37,909 nucleotides of DNA, from positions 1 to 37,909 of the forward strand of contig CAZUOJ010000023.1 in the NCBI GenBank assembly GCA_964622325.1, given 5' to 3'. A model generated the notes under the pieces. The model did not search any database, had not been told where the DNA came from, and saw only the letters and a list, made by a program, of their open reading frames with translations. Each line of letters starts with the position of its first letter. Position 1 is the stretch's first letter. Shown one piece after another: positions 1 through 8,428 of the stretch. A program made the position numbers and the translations under genes. Source of the stretch: JAJFUB01 sp964622325 (GTDB lineage Bacteria > Armatimonadota > Zipacnadia > Zipacnadales > UBA11051).

Positions 1-92
1 CGCCCGAAGACATTGTTGTGATTAATATCTCTGGCCGGGGCGACAAAGATTGTGCGGAAGTCGCCGCCTATCTGGAGCAACACAATTTGTAA
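1..92 (+). CDS. trpB: Tryptophan synthase beta chain, C-terminal end (partial)
   Basis: Only the last 29 residues are inside the window, read from position 3 to a TAA at 90-92. They contain the phrase VINISGRGDKD, which matches the conserved C-terminal NLSGRGDKD motif of the PLP-dependent tryptophan synthase beta subunit (indole + serine to tryptophan). In the family this Ser/Gly-rich segment lies near the cofactor. The following residues (AAYLEQHNL) form the usual terminal helix. No trpA or other trp gene follows: the next start on this strand is 270 bp away. The identification rests on one short but highly characteristic motif. Confidence 0.85.
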   Translation, partial: PEDIVVINISGRGDKDCAEVAAYLEQHNL

Positions 93-363
93 GGCAGATT
101 ATGGCTAAGAAAGAAAGGGGCCGTCAAAGCAGCTCTTGCTATAAGCTGCCCCCTCGTATTTTGTGTGTCAATCCCCTTTCCTTTCTTAAAGATTTTCCCC
201 TGCGCTTCAGGGCCAGGAAAGCCTCCCTCATTCTTGCGGCTCTCCTTTTGTCGTGTTATTATTATTTTATGTATATTTTCCCTGATTATTTCTTAGGCGC
301 AGCTTCCTGAGAGAAAAGCCTTCTTCTGCGTCTCCTGGCCTTTTGCGAATGGAGGGACGCCCG
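93..363 (+). other. Intergenic region after trpB
   Basis: There is no convincing gene in these 271 bp. A G4 run at 117-120 and an imperfect stem (AGCAGCT near 128-134 against AGCTGCCCC at 144-152) followed by TCGTATTTT could be a weak trpB terminator, but the stem is interrupted. The stretch 250-300 is AT-rich and could hold the promoter of the next gene; no clear -35/-10 pair is visible. Confidence 0.35.
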
Positions 364-873
364 ATGAGCACTGGCAGACACTTTTTGTTCTTGTGGCGAA
401 AGTTTTGGCGAGATGAAGCGCAAAAAGGATGGGGGAACAAAATGGATTATGTGGGCGGCGATCAAATCCGGCGGCGGGGCGTCAAGCCCGGCGATGTGTT
501 GTGGATTGTGGCTGTGGAAGAGGGCAATCTCTATCTTCTGTCAAGAGTCGTCGTGGACGAAATTTTAAGCACAAAAGAAGCCCAGAAAAGATTGCGCACA
601 AACGATCTTTGGCCGGGCAAAGATCATGTCCTGGCTGACAAAAGATATTTAGAGCCCTGGCTGGATGAAGACATCACGATGCTGGCCCCTAAATTGCGTT
701 TTGAAAGCACAGTCGCTCCTCAACTGGATATTGGCGAAGACGGGAAAATAGATTGGAATCAGTTACGCACTATGCGCCAGCTTACAAGCGAATCAGCGGA
801 TTTGCTGGAAGAAGAATGGCGACAGCGGATCATTAATCATTTAAAGGAATGGGGCGAGGAGAAGAAGCGCTGA
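364..873 (+). CDS. Conserved hypothetical cytoplasmic protein, possible PUA/EVE-like fold
   Basis: A 169-residue protein that I do not recognise by name. The ATG at 364 is chosen because GGAGG at 351-355 sits 8 nt upstream; an in-frame start at 343 lies before that ribosome site. There is no signal peptide or membrane segment. The first third (RHFLFLWRK... then VKPGDVLWIVAVEEGNLYLLSRV) has the shape of small beta-barrel domains of the PUA/EVE type, where a 'GDxLWxV' strand pair is common; this is a resemblance only. The C-terminal part is charged and helical (ESADLLEEEWRQ). It stands alone between trpB and a minus-strand cluster, so context says little about function. Confidence 0.6.
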   Translation: MSTGRHFLFLWRKFWRDEAQKGWGNKMDYVGGDQIRRRGVKPGDVLWIVAVEEGNLYLLSRVVVDEILSTKEAQKRLRTNDLWPGKDHVLADKRYLEPWLDEDITMLAPKLRFESTVAPQLDIGEDGKIDWNQLRTMRQLTSESADLLEEEWRQRIINHLKEWGEEKKR

Positions 874-898
874 CAAGCCTTTTAATGGCTTTCACCGC

Positions 899-1105
899 TT
901 AAAATGTCTTATAAGCCTTTTCAATGAGTGGCGCGTCATTTCCGCTCTCAGCCCAGGCGTCTACAGCCTTTTGCCACTTAAGCGGGGCGCTTTTGTCGGC
1001 TCTCAGCTGTTTGTTTTTGCCTCCCCTGATCTCATCTGGGCATTTGGCTTTCAACTGAGCTAAATAAGGCGACTTTGAACAAAAAAACAGTTTTTCTATT
1101 TCCCT
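899..1105 (-). pseudogene. Orphan open fragment, possible gene remnant
   Basis: On the minus strand an open frame of 68 codons runs from just after an in-frame TAG (1106-1108) to a TAA at 899-901. Its composition looks protein-like (for example KSAPLKWQKAVDAWAESGND and a final IEKAYKTF), but it has no ATG or GTG and no ribosome site; a lone TTG is possible. It lies directly downstream of the FGE-domain gene, which ends at 1124. It may be the tail of a decayed gene, or a chance open frame. I cannot assign a family. Confidence 0.3.
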
Positions 1106-1123
1106 CTATCCAACAGATTCGGG

Positions 1124-1933
1124 CTATTGTGGGCGGAAGGCGCAACGGAAGCCTGCATAGGGATGCGGCAAATCCCAGCGCCAAAAAGTTCGCCCACACA
1201 GCTTCAAACCGTCTTCATTGGCTACATGCCAGTTGCCCCCGCGCACGACGCGACCCTCTCTTTCGGCAAAAGTGGGAGGGGGCCCCATTGGATTCTGCGC
1301 CGGGCTATGCTCATAATAATGCGCTTCCCATACATCAAGACAAAACTCACTGATATTGCCAGCCATATCGAAAGCGCCGCACCAACTGCGATCCATATGA
1401 TGCGATCCGACCGGAAAAGTATTTCGCCCGGGATTTTCGTCGCGATGCATAAACCAGCAACAAAAATCATCTCGCGCCATAACTCCGCCCCACGGAAACA
1501 GCCGCCCCTCCGGGCCTCGTCCGGCATATTCCCATTCTGCTTCTGTCGGCAGTCGGAGCCCATAATAATCGGCATATGCCTTCGCCTCCTTCCACATAAT
1601 GGCGCAAACCGGATGAGAATCTGGCTGCCGGCTATCTTGGGGGAAAGGATGTCCTGTGGCCATACAAAAGGCCCGAAATTGGGCATTAGTCACTTCATAT
1701 TTATGCAACCAAAAGCCTGAAAGCCGCACGCGATGAGGCGGCTGAGAATAAAGATGACACTTCTCGGTACACCCCATAATAAATTCCCCGGCAGGCACCC
1801 ACACCATTGGCATCCCATCCGGCCCTGTAATCTCCTCTCCAGCCTCTTTGCCAGGCTTCTCCCAGGCTTTGTCTGCCCCAAAGGCCCCCACACCTATCAA
1901 CAAAAATAGCAGCAGCCACCCATAGCGTGGCAT
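1124..1933 (-). CDS. Secreted FGE-sulfatase/SUMF1-domain protein
   Basis: A 269-residue protein with an N-terminal signal peptide (hydrophobic residues about 5-19, ending near AFGA). The start has GGGAGGAG just upstream. The mature part is one SUMF1/formylglycine-generating-enzyme-like domain: it opens with MVWVPAGEFIMGC, continues with PPHRVRLSGFWLHKYEVTNAQFRAF and LPTEAEWEYAGRG, and closes with RVVRGGNW...GFRCAFR, all hallmarks of this fold. True formylglycine-generating enzymes carry a catalytic Cys-x4-Cys pair near the C-terminal RGGS(W/Y) segment; here that segment reads GGNWHVANEDGLKLC, so the pair is missing and sulfatase activation is unlikely. No sulfatase gene is nearby. Probable role is binding or an unknown extracytoplasmic activity. 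It follows the hydrolase at 2029-3105 by 95 bp and may share its transcript. Confidence 0.85.
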   Translation of the reverse strand: MPRYGWLLLFLLIGVGAFGADKAWEKPGKEAGEEITGPDGMPMVWVPAGEFIMGCTEKCHLYSQPPHRVRLSGFWLHKYEVTNAQFRAFCMATGHPFPQDSRQPDSHPVCAIMWKEAKAYADYYGLRLPTEAEWEYAGRGPEGRLFPWGGVMARDDFCCWFMHRDENPGRNTFPVGSHHMDRSWCGAFDMAGNISEFCLDVWEAHYYEHSPAQNPMGPPPTFAEREGRVVRGGNWHVANEDGLKLCGRTFWRWDLPHPYAGFRCAFRPQ

Positions 1934-2028
1934 TTTTTCTCCTCCCGGCTGTCTGGATGGATTATTGTTTCCAGGCTTATTTTTGCGCTTCCTTTCGGCA
2001 AGTGTCGCCCGTTAGGGCCTTGAGCTGT

Positions 2029-3105
2029 TCACAGCCATTTTTTGAGAAACTCTAGCCCTGAGGCCACCTGTATTTCATGGCCCCCCTCGTGCAAATCCAG
2101 CTCCATCCGCTCGGGCTCCACGCCCAATCTGACATAATGGGCGCGGGCGCGCTCAAACTCCTCCAATACGAAGGGCCACCAGGCAATGCCATCCGCCTTG
2201 CCTGTCTGGCTCATAAACGGCCGCGGGGCAATCAGGGACACGAGATCGCTGTCCGAAAATTCCCGCAGCCAGCCCGGAATGAAGATGTGATTTTCATCTA
2301 CAGACAAAAAGCAGCTGTAGCGCGGATCATCAATCGCCATTTTCTTGACGCGATGATTGAACCAGGCCGTACAGATGCCCACTTGTATGCGCGGTTCGAG
2401 CGGCATTGTGAACAGGGTGTAGGCCCCGCCCAGGCTTATGCCCCACATCGCCACGCGGGAGCTGTCAATTTCCGGGCGCGTGGCGACATAATCCAGCAAG
2501 CGCTTTATTTTGGCGATTTCCAGCCCCCATAGCGTCTTCCCCAAGAGCAGACATAGCCGCGTCAGCCGCTCCCGCGGCTTGGCGCCTGTGATGTTGAAGG
2601 GCGCCAGCACCGCATAGCCCGCTTCACACAGCCGCTGACCATAAGCGTGATACAGCATGGCGTCATCATTGAAGCCAAACACACGCTCCGGACAACTGCC
2701 GATGCCGTGCTGGGCGATGACAAGCGGAAAAGGCGGCGCGCCTCGCTTCGGGATGGCCAGCACGCCCCGCCCGCGCAGGCGCCCGTACAGATTAATAGTG
2801 ATCCATTCCGCGCGCAGATGCTCGTTTTCCGCAAAAGGCTCCACGAGCGGCGCCATCTCGGGATCGGGCGGGCCAAAATCCCCCACGGCCTGCAGCCAGC
2901 GCTCCCGATTGGGCCGCACCGACGCCTCGTACGCCTCCAGGGAGGAATAGTCGCGCTGCCAGAATTGCTCCGCCCGCGCCGGATAATCCTCGCACAGGCC
3001 GCGCAAAAAATCCTCCGCCTCTTTGCGCATGAGATTTTGCCTGTCCTCTGTGCCCCGAGCTATCAATCCCGGCGGCGCTGTGAAAGCATTTTCGTAAAAG
3101 GACAT
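2029..3105 (-). CDS. Alpha/beta hydrolase, acetyl-xylan-esterase/dienelactone-hydrolase type
   Basis: A 358-residue cytoplasmic protein; no signal peptide. The ATG at 3105 is preceded by AAGGAGG with 8 nt spacing, so the longer frame beginning with TTG at 3135 is not used. The core contains a lid/oxyanion segment (PFPLVIAQHGIGSCPER), a helix-strand run SRVAMWGISLGGAYTLF with the nucleophile elbow G-I-S-L-G-G, and a late LHEGGHEI whose His would complete the triad; the acid is probably the Asp in the TGKADGIAWW loop. This arrangement is that of the large-lid alpha/beta hydrolases found in carbohydrate-ester degradation gene sets. Substrate is unknown. Terminator 3209-3241 separates it from the upstream glycosidase gene, so it likely has its own promoter and is co-transcribed with the FGE-domain gene. 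Confidence 0.82.
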   Translation of the reverse strand: MSFYENAFTAPPGLIARGTEDRQNLMRKEAEDFLRGLCEDYPARAEQFWQRDYSSLEAYEASVRPNRERWLQAVGDFGPPDPEMAPLVEPFAENEHLRAEWITINLYGRLRGRGVLAIPKRGAPPFPLVIAQHGIGSCPERVFGFNDDAMLYHAYGQRLCEAGYAVLAPFNITGAKPRERLTRLCLLLGKTLWGLEIAKIKRLLDYVATRPEIDSSRVAMWGISLGGAYTLFTMPLEPRIQVGICTAWFNHRVKKMAIDDPRYSCFLSVDENHIFIPGWLREFSDSDLVSLIAPRPFMSQTGKADGIAWWPFVLEEFERARAHYVRLGVEPERMELDLHEGGHEIQVASGLEFLKKWL

Positions 3106-3208
3106 CGCTTCCGCCTCCTTGACAAAGCGCCCCAAATTGTGGCAGCCTGTGAGCTTCCGCGGGGAAGCTTAACGCTGCTGTGCCCTTACGATCGGAGCGC
3201 TACGCCTC

Positions 3209-3241
3209 AAAAAGAGGGGCCCGCTTCAAGCAGGCGGCCCC
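3209..3241 (-). terminator. Intrinsic terminator after the GH123-like gene
   Basis: Read on the minus strand, a GC-rich hairpin (GGGGCCGC arm, about 10-nt loop, GCGGGCCCC arm) is followed by TCTTTTT. It lies 50-80 bp after the stop of the GH123-like gene and closes that operon. Confidence 0.75.
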
Positions 3242-3290
3242 TGGCGTGTCCATTCAGAGCTCAAGCCTCTTGAGAAAAATCGCCCGACTA

Positions 3291-5636
3291 TTAAGGGATT
3301 TCCAGCTGCCATTTGCGGCCAGCTCGTGTCACTTCCAGCTGGATGGGCTGCGCAGGCTTTCCCGTGAAGACAATCAGCCGCCCGGTGCGCCGCTGCCCAT
3401 TGATTTTCACGCTCGCCTGCCCCGCCGCGAGGACAAGCGTGCAACGCCCCTGCCTGTCGCGCTGCACGCCCAGCGCCACCGGCTGCGGCCCCTGCAACAA
3501 TTCCAGGCGCAGACAGGCTTCTGTGCGAGCTTTTTCGGCGGCAAGCGGATCGCGCGTGACTTCCGCCTCGCTGCGCGCCACTCGGGCCGCTAATTCCTGG
3601 GCCTGCCGCGCCCCCAAAAGGCGCTCATCCCGCACGCCCAATTGCTGTAACGCCTTATCCTGGCTTTCCGCCAACAGCGTCAGGATATCATAATCCTCCA
3701 CGCTTTCACGATACATTTCCCAGCGGAGGCTGTCGATTGGCGCGCCCGTGCGATCTGGCGTCGGATACAGGAAAAAGCCTCCGCCATTCTGCGGCGCATA
3801 TTGATTCGGCTCTGTCCAGGGATCGCTTCTCCACTGGCTTACGGCCCACCACTCTACGCCTTTGATATCATAGCGCTTCAGCCGCCACAGATAATAGCGC
3901 ATCAGCAGCGAGGAATCCGCCACATCCAGACTGTACAGACTGTTTTCGTAAGCCCACAGCGTTGCGCCGCGCGCCCGCGCCTGCTCCGCTAAAGCATTGT
4001 ACTCATTGGGCCAGGGCAGGCACCAGATATCCACTAATTCTATCAGCTCCGGGCATACGCCCGCTGTCATATAGACTTGCGCGTCCGGGACCGCCTCCTT
4101 CACGAGCCGCGCTAGATGTGCCGCCTTGGCAATCCATTCGTCATGCGGCTCATCCCACACTTGCCAGATGGCATAGGGCAGCACGCCCTCCCGGCGCAGG
4201 GCGTCGCCGACTTGCCGACAATAGCTGCGGAACGCCTCCTCAAATTCCGGCGTGAAAACCGGAATCCCCATCCATTTGCCCTCTTTGTTATAAAGCCCGC
4301 TCCAATCGCCCAAAAAGATATAGGGGACATTAAAGACCGTAAATCCATATGGCCGCAGTCGCTGCTCTAAGGCTTCGTGCAGGCCTGACACATCCACGAC
4401 GAGATTCCCTTCGCGCCTTTCCGCCTTGATGCCGCCCAGATAAGAGGTGCCCGAGCAGCGATGTTCCTGTAGATTCTGCAAAAACAGGTTCTCATAGCCC
4501 TCATGTTTGGCCCAGATGCGGGCGATAGTGCGCAATGTCGGTCGCTCCGGCAGATTAAAGCCATACACATGCACGGATAGAGGAATAGCGGCCCGCAGCC
4601 CTTCCGCGGCCTGCAAGACAATTTGTCCCTTATAATCTCCCCTTAATGTATTCCGCGGCACATGCAGCGTAAGCCATATCGCCCGCGTTTGTCCGGCCGG
4701 GATTGTAAAGCTCTTATCGGGCAGTAAGGGATCGGGCGTCGGCCCTGTGAGGGCATGGCCGCTTGTGGGCTTTTTAACATCTATCAGCCCCACGAGATTC
4801 GCCCGCAAAACGGATGCCGGCAGCTTCCCGGGCCCCTGCAAATCGCTGAAGCTGACGGAAACATTTTTCAGCTCTTTATCGGCGCGCAGACAGAGCTGTA
4901 AGGTGTCATATTCCCCGCCCGCCGCCGCCATCTGCAGTTGCTGCCCTTTTTGTGGCGGCGGCATATCCTCTGGATAGACTTTGCGCAGGGGCCCCTCGCT
5001 CCATAGCATCACGCCCGGCGCCGGATCAGGCAAACGCACGCCGCTTTGCGCCACGGCCCAATCCTGCGGATTGATCGCTTCTATCGAAATGTCATCCACA
5101 AGCACTTCTGCCCCGGCGCCGCGCACCCATAGCGTCAAAAATACGCCGCCCCATTCCGGCTGTGCCACAAATTCCGCGTAAAAAGGCGCCCATTGGCCGC
5201 TATGGGGCCCAATAGCGGGCCGAATGAAGCGCCATCCCTTCTCCTGCCACGGCGTCAGCAGCTTGCCTTCCCGATCCGCCGAAGCAATCCTCAGCTCAAT
5301 CATCTCCGGCGCCTTTACGGCTTTCAGCCACACTGTAACACGGAAATGGCGCCATTCGTCGGGAAGCAAAATCGCCTGGACATTCGCCAGCCCCACCAGC
5401 ACTTTTTCCCCTGTCGCCTCATTCCGTATCCGCACGGCCTGCTGGCCGCCATGCACCTCTTGCTTCTCTATTTCGGCCTGGCCATGCGCAAAATCCGTCG
5501 GCTTATGCAGCATCCAGCCCTCTAATCCCGCCTCAAAATCGCCATTGGGCACAGGCACAGCTTTTGCTGCTATCCCGGCGCTCAAAAAGCCCAGGCACAG
5601 GATAATGAGAAAGCTGATTATGCCGTGCGGCTTCAT
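3291..5636 (-). CDS. Secreted GH123/DUF4091-like glycoside hydrolase
   Basis: A 781-residue protein. The ATG at 5636 is chosen over the upstream in-frame start at 5735 because AAAGGAG precedes it and a signal peptide (MKPHGIISFLIILCLGFLSAG) begins there. Residues about 30-190 look like a carbohydrate-binding jelly roll (PNGDFEAGLEGWML). The catalytic half resembles GH123/DUF4091: NLPERPTLRTIARIW, then YAIWQVWDEPHDEW with the adjacent Asp495-Glu496 that in GH123 serve substrate-assisted catalysis, then LWAYENSLYSLD, IKGVEWWAVSQW and RWEMYRESVEDYDIL, the typical family ending. GH123 founders are beta-N-acetylgalactosaminidases, but DUF4091 relatives are mostly uncharacterised, so the substrate is open. 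It is the last gene of an apparent operon, 62 bp after the DegT aminotransferase, and followed by a terminator. Confidence 0.85.
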   Translation of the reverse strand: MKPHGIISFLIILCLGFLSAGIAAKAVPVPNGDFEAGLEGWMLHKPTDFAHGQAEIEKQEVHGGQQAVRIRNEATGEKVLVGLANVQAILLPDEWRHFRVTVWLKAVKAPEMIELRIASADREGKLLTPWQEKGWRFIRPAIGPHSGQWAPFYAEFVAQPEWGGVFLTLWVRGAGAEVLVDDISIEAINPQDWAVAQSGVRLPDPAPGVMLWSEGPLRKVYPEDMPPPQKGQQLQMAAAGGEYDTLQLCLRADKELKNVSVSFSDLQGPGKLPASVLRANLVGLIDVKKPTSGHALTGPTPDPLLPDKSFTIPAGQTRAIWLTLHVPRNTLRGDYKGQIVLQAAEGLRAAIPLSVHVYGFNLPERPTLRTIARIWAKHEGYENLFLQNLQEHRCSGTSYLGGIKAERREGNLVVDVSGLHEALEQRLRPYGFTVFNVPYIFLGDWSGLYNKEGKWMGIPVFTPEFEEAFRSYCRQVGDALRREGVLPYAIWQVWDEPHDEWIAKAAHLARLVKEAVPDAQVYMTAGVCPELIELVDIWCLPWPNEYNALAEQARARGATLWAYENSLYSLDVADSSLLMRYYLWRLKRYDIKGVEWWAVSQWRSDPWTEPNQYAPQNGGGFFLYPTPDRTGAPIDSLRWEMYRESVEDYDILTLLAESQDKALQQLGVRDERLLGARQAQELAARVARSEAEVTRDPLAAEKARTEACLRLELLQGPQPVALGVQRDRQGRCTLVLAAGQASVKINGQRRTGRLIVFTGKPAQPIQLEVTRAGRKWQLEIP

Positions 5637-5698
5637 TGTTATTGCTCCTTTTGTCCCGGAAAAGGCATATCGCGTTATCCGTGGCCCCTGGCCTCTTT

Positions 5699-7087
5699 TC
5701 ACAGCCAGGGCGTCGCCTGAGGATCCTCTGTGCAATACGCGCTCAGCACTTTATTTATGGCCCGGGCAATCTGCTTGCAATCATTTGCTGTGTACCATTG
5801 ATTCAAGCCGATGGAGATTGTCCGCTCAAACAAATCATCCGCGACCGGGCACTGTCCTTTTTTGTATTCTACATGCCCGCCGGCTTTAATATAGCGTTCG
5901 CAATTGAACGGGCAATGCTCATGTCCTGGCCCGCCCTGCTGCAAAAGAAGCGGATACATAAAATGATAGATATGCCAGTCAGGCCGTTCCGGATCGCTGC
6001 GCATGGAACAATGTACGCCTTCGGCCTGGAGAGCCTCCACGATTTTGCGTCCCAGCTCTAATGTTTGCGGATAGAAACGCAATGTATAGCCCACTTCTCC
6101 TTCCGGATCATTGAGCTTTTGGGGCGTAATTTCGCGATATGTTTTGAGCTGCTGCAGAATGCGCCTTTTTACCGTGTTGAAGCGCTTGACAAGCGCAGGC
6201 ATTTTCTTGAGCTGCACGACATCAATCGCCGCCTCCAGCTCCGACATCCGATAATTCGTGCCGACAAACAATTCCCCCGGATAGCGTTCGGGAGCAAAGC
6301 GGATGGGGCGCCATAGCCCGCCGCCCTCCGCCAGACAACAGGCCGCCTCATACAGCTTCTCCTCATTTGTTAAGATTAATCCGCCCTCCCCGCCACCTAC
6401 AATCTTGTACGCGGAGATGCTGAAACAGCCCAAATCGCCCCATGTGCCCACATATTTGCCTTTGTAGCGAGCGCCGCACGATTGCGCACAATCCTCCACT
6501 ACTTTCAGCTTATGCTTTTGCGCCATCTGCATAATGGCATCCATCTGCGCCACGCCGCCCTGCACATGTGTCGGCGCAATGCACACAGTTCGTTCGTTAA
6601 TCAGCGCTTCCAGCTTATGCGGATCCATATGTAAGGACTCATCCACATCACAAAAGACAGGAATGCCCCGAGCCATCACAACGGCCGCCGCTGTGGCGTA
6701 AAAGCCAATCGCGCTGCAGATAACTTCCTTGCCCGGCCCGACGCCCGCGGCGACAAACGCCGCATGCAAGGCCGCTGTGCCGGAGCTCACGGGGAGAGCA
6801 TATTTTACGCCGAATGTTTCGCGCGCCACACGCGCCAGCGCCTGATTACATGTCTCTTTAAGATTTGTATAGTAATTGGCCAGATAGGGCCCCGCCGCAA
6901 AATCCTCCTCTGTGAGTGCTTGACGCAGCCGCCGCAACGCTTCTGCCGACAGGCCAAATCGTTTCGCAATGGCCATAAACTCCTCCAGGCCAATTTTGGG
7001 CTTCCCTTTGCCCTCCAGGCGTGTCACAGCCTTCAAGCCGCCCTCCAGGGCTAATTTCTCCGCCAGGCGTTCTTTTTGTTGGGACAT
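5699..7087 (-). CDS. DegT/DnrJ/EryC1/StrS-family aminotransferase
   Basis: A 462-residue PLP enzyme of the sugar-aminotransferase fold. The ATG at 7087 has AAAGGAG 9 nt upstream; the TTG at 7108 is before it. An N-terminal helical extension (about 60 residues, not part of the core) precedes the fold. Core landmarks: LPVSSGTAALHAAF (phosphate-binding turn), IGFYATAAAVVMARGIPVFCDVD, VVEDCAQSCGARYKGK, and SISAYKIVGGGEGGLILTN with Lys228 as the Schiff-base lysine, then TNYRMSELEAAI. Family members transaminate keto-sugars or cyclitols. Its neighbours are an Fe-S aldo/keto reductase (63 bp upstream) and a GH123-like enzyme, suggesting oxidoreduction and transamination of a liberated sugar, but that is inference. 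A Cys-rich tail segment (GHEHCPFNCERYIKAGG) is a lineage feature. Confidence 0.88.
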   Translation of the reverse strand: MSQQKERLAEKLALEGGLKAVTRLEGKGKPKIGLEEFMAIAKRFGLSAEALRRLRQALTEEDFAAGPYLANYYTNLKETCNQALARVARETFGVKYALPVSSGTAALHAAFVAAGVGPGKEVICSAIGFYATAAAVVMARGIPVFCDVDESLHMDPHKLEALINERTVCIAPTHVQGGVAQMDAIMQMAQKHKLKVVEDCAQSCGARYKGKYVGTWGDLGCFSISAYKIVGGGEGGLILTNEEKLYEAACCLAEGGGLWRPIRFAPERYPGELFVGTNYRMSELEAAIDVVQLKKMPALVKRFNTVKRRILQQLKTYREITPQKLNDPEGEVGYTLRFYPQTLELGRKIVEALQAEGVHCSMRSDPERPDWHIYHFMYPLLLQQGGPGHEHCPFNCERYIKAGGHVEYKKGQCPVADDLFERTISIGLNQWYTANDCKQIARAINKVLSAYCTEDPQATPWL

Positions 7088-7150
7088 TTCGCCACGCTCC
7101 TTTGCCAATGTGCAATCTGAATTGATTTCTCATCCCGCTTCAATCCATCT

Positions 7151-8311
7151 TCAGCTGTGTCGTAATTTTTCCGCTAATTCCGCCATCTGTTCCATAAATT
7201 GAGGAATGGGCAATTTCTGCGGACATTTCTCCACACATGTGCCACATCCTGTGCATTGGCGCGGATCCGGCTGCCCTTCTGTGCCCATCCGCGCCACGGC
7301 CTCTTTGCCACTGCAAAGGCCAAACACAGCAGCGAGCTGATAATATCCCATCATGCTCCCCACAGGCAGGCCCTGGGGGCAGGCGCCGGCGCAATAGCCA
7401 CAGCCTGAGCAGAGCGGCTGGCCCTGACTGAATTCCCGGAACGCCTCGATAAATTGCTGCCGCTGCTGGGGGCTTAAGACTTGCGGATTCGAAGCCAGGC
7501 GGGCGTTTTCTTCCATATGCGCTTTTTCGTTCATTCCGGACAGCACTGTTGTCACGCCCGGATGGCCCCATAAAAAGCGCAGCGCAATCTCCTGGACGGG
7601 CGCGCCCGCCAGTTCGGGCAGCGCGCGGGCGAACACTTCCGAATGTCCCACAAGCAGCCCGCCCCGCAAGGGCCCCATTATGGCCACGCCAATGCCATGC
7701 TCATACGCATAATCAATCACGCGTTCGGGCGCCCGATCATTGAAATTGTAATATACAGTCACAATCTTGAAATCTGGCACTTGCTTCAGCCATGAAATCA
7801 CTTCCTCAGGCGAGGGATTGTGTGTCGTAAAGCCCAGATGCTTCACAAGGCCTTGCTCACGCGCCTCGCGCATCGCCTGCAGCGGCGTGTCCTTGCCCGG
7901 GCGACAGCCCGCTTCAAAATGTTCGGCTGCGCTCATGTCCCACAGCTGAAAGAAATCCAGCCATTCCACGCCCAGCCGTCGCAGCGAATTTTCAATACAT
8001 TCCCACATCCCATCCCGCGTATTGATATTTAGAGCCCGTTCCCGTCGTTCCGGCCCAAAACGCGGCTGCGCTTTCGCGGACAATACAATTTGCGTCCGGG
8101 GCACATCGGCAATCGCCGCCCCCACCCAAGACTCAGCACAATCCTCCGAACTGCGAAAGCTGTACGCTGTGCCGCAATCAAAATAATTCACGCCGAGCTG
8201 CAATCCGAGCCGAATGATCTCATAAGCATTTTCCCGACTCTTGTAACGCATTGTCCCATGGCCCAGAATGGAGACTTTAATTCCTGTATCTCCGACTTCG
8301 CGATACTGCAT
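7151..8311 (-). CDS. Aldo/keto reductase with C-terminal two [4Fe-4S] ferredoxin-like motifs
   Basis: A 386-residue cytoplasmic oxidoreductase, first gene of a three-gene unit; start supported by GAGGAGG upstream. Residues 1-280 are an AKR TIM barrel: MQYREVGDTGIKVSILGHGTMR, NYFDCGTAYSF (catalytic Asp and Tyr), IVLSAKAQ (Lys), GLVKHLGFTTHN and the late RFLWGHPGVTTVLSGM. The His usually found after the fourth strand (x-x-L-H-D) is replaced: the sequence reads FFQLWDM with Trp124. The C-terminus holds Cys301, 304, 307, 311 and Cys353, 356, 359, 363, each a CxxCxxCxxxCP motif for a [4Fe-4S] cluster, so electrons may pass to or from clusters rather than only NAD(P)H. Substrate unknown; probably a sugar or sugar-derived ketone given its neighbours. 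Confidence 0.87.
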   Translation of the reverse strand: MQYREVGDTGIKVSILGHGTMRYKSRENAYEIIRLGLQLGVNYFDCGTAYSFRSSEDCAESWVGAAIADVPRTQIVLSAKAQPRFGPERRERALNINTRDGMWECIENSLRRLGVEWLDFFQLWDMSAAEHFEAGCRPGKDTPLQAMREAREQGLVKHLGFTTHNPSPEEVISWLKQVPDFKIVTVYYNFNDRAPERVIDYAYEHGIGVAIMGPLRGGLLVGHSEVFARALPELAGAPVQEIALRFLWGHPGVTTVLSGMNEKAHMEENARLASNPQVLSPQQRQQFIEAFREFSQGQPLCSGCGYCAGACPQGLPVGSMMGYYQLAAVFGLCSGKEAVARMGTEGQPDPRQCTGCGTCVEKCPQKLPIPQFMEQMAELAEKLRHS

Positions 8312-8357
8312 ATCTTCCTCCTCAGGCTAAAATAGCTATTCATATTGCTGTTACGCC

Positions 8358-8400
8358 AAAAAGAAAGAAGCGGACGCCTTCCGTGTATTCGCTTCTTTTT
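8358..8400 (-). terminator. Intrinsic terminator after the beta-propeller gene
   Basis: On the minus strand a 9-bp stem (AAAGAAGCG at 8390-8398 against CGCTTCTTT at 8364-8372) is followed by a T-rich run (CTTTTTGG). It lies between the stop at 8429 and the start at 8311, so the two genes are separate units. Confidence 0.65.
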
Positions 8401-8428
8401 GCCCGCTGCAAATAGACGCAGAGATTTA

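Noticed and set aside
50..310. 86-residue open frame over the end of trpB
   Set aside because: Starts inside trpB in another frame without a Shine-Dalgarno and crosses an AT-rich non-coding stretch.
2647..3273. 208-residue plus-strand open frame
   Set aside because: It is the antisense shadow of the alpha/beta hydrolase, is Arg/Pro-rich and has no ribosome site.
5224..5889. 221-residue plus-strand open frame
   Set aside because: Antisense to the start of the GH123-like gene and the end of the DegT gene; composition is not protein-like and both genes opposite are certain.
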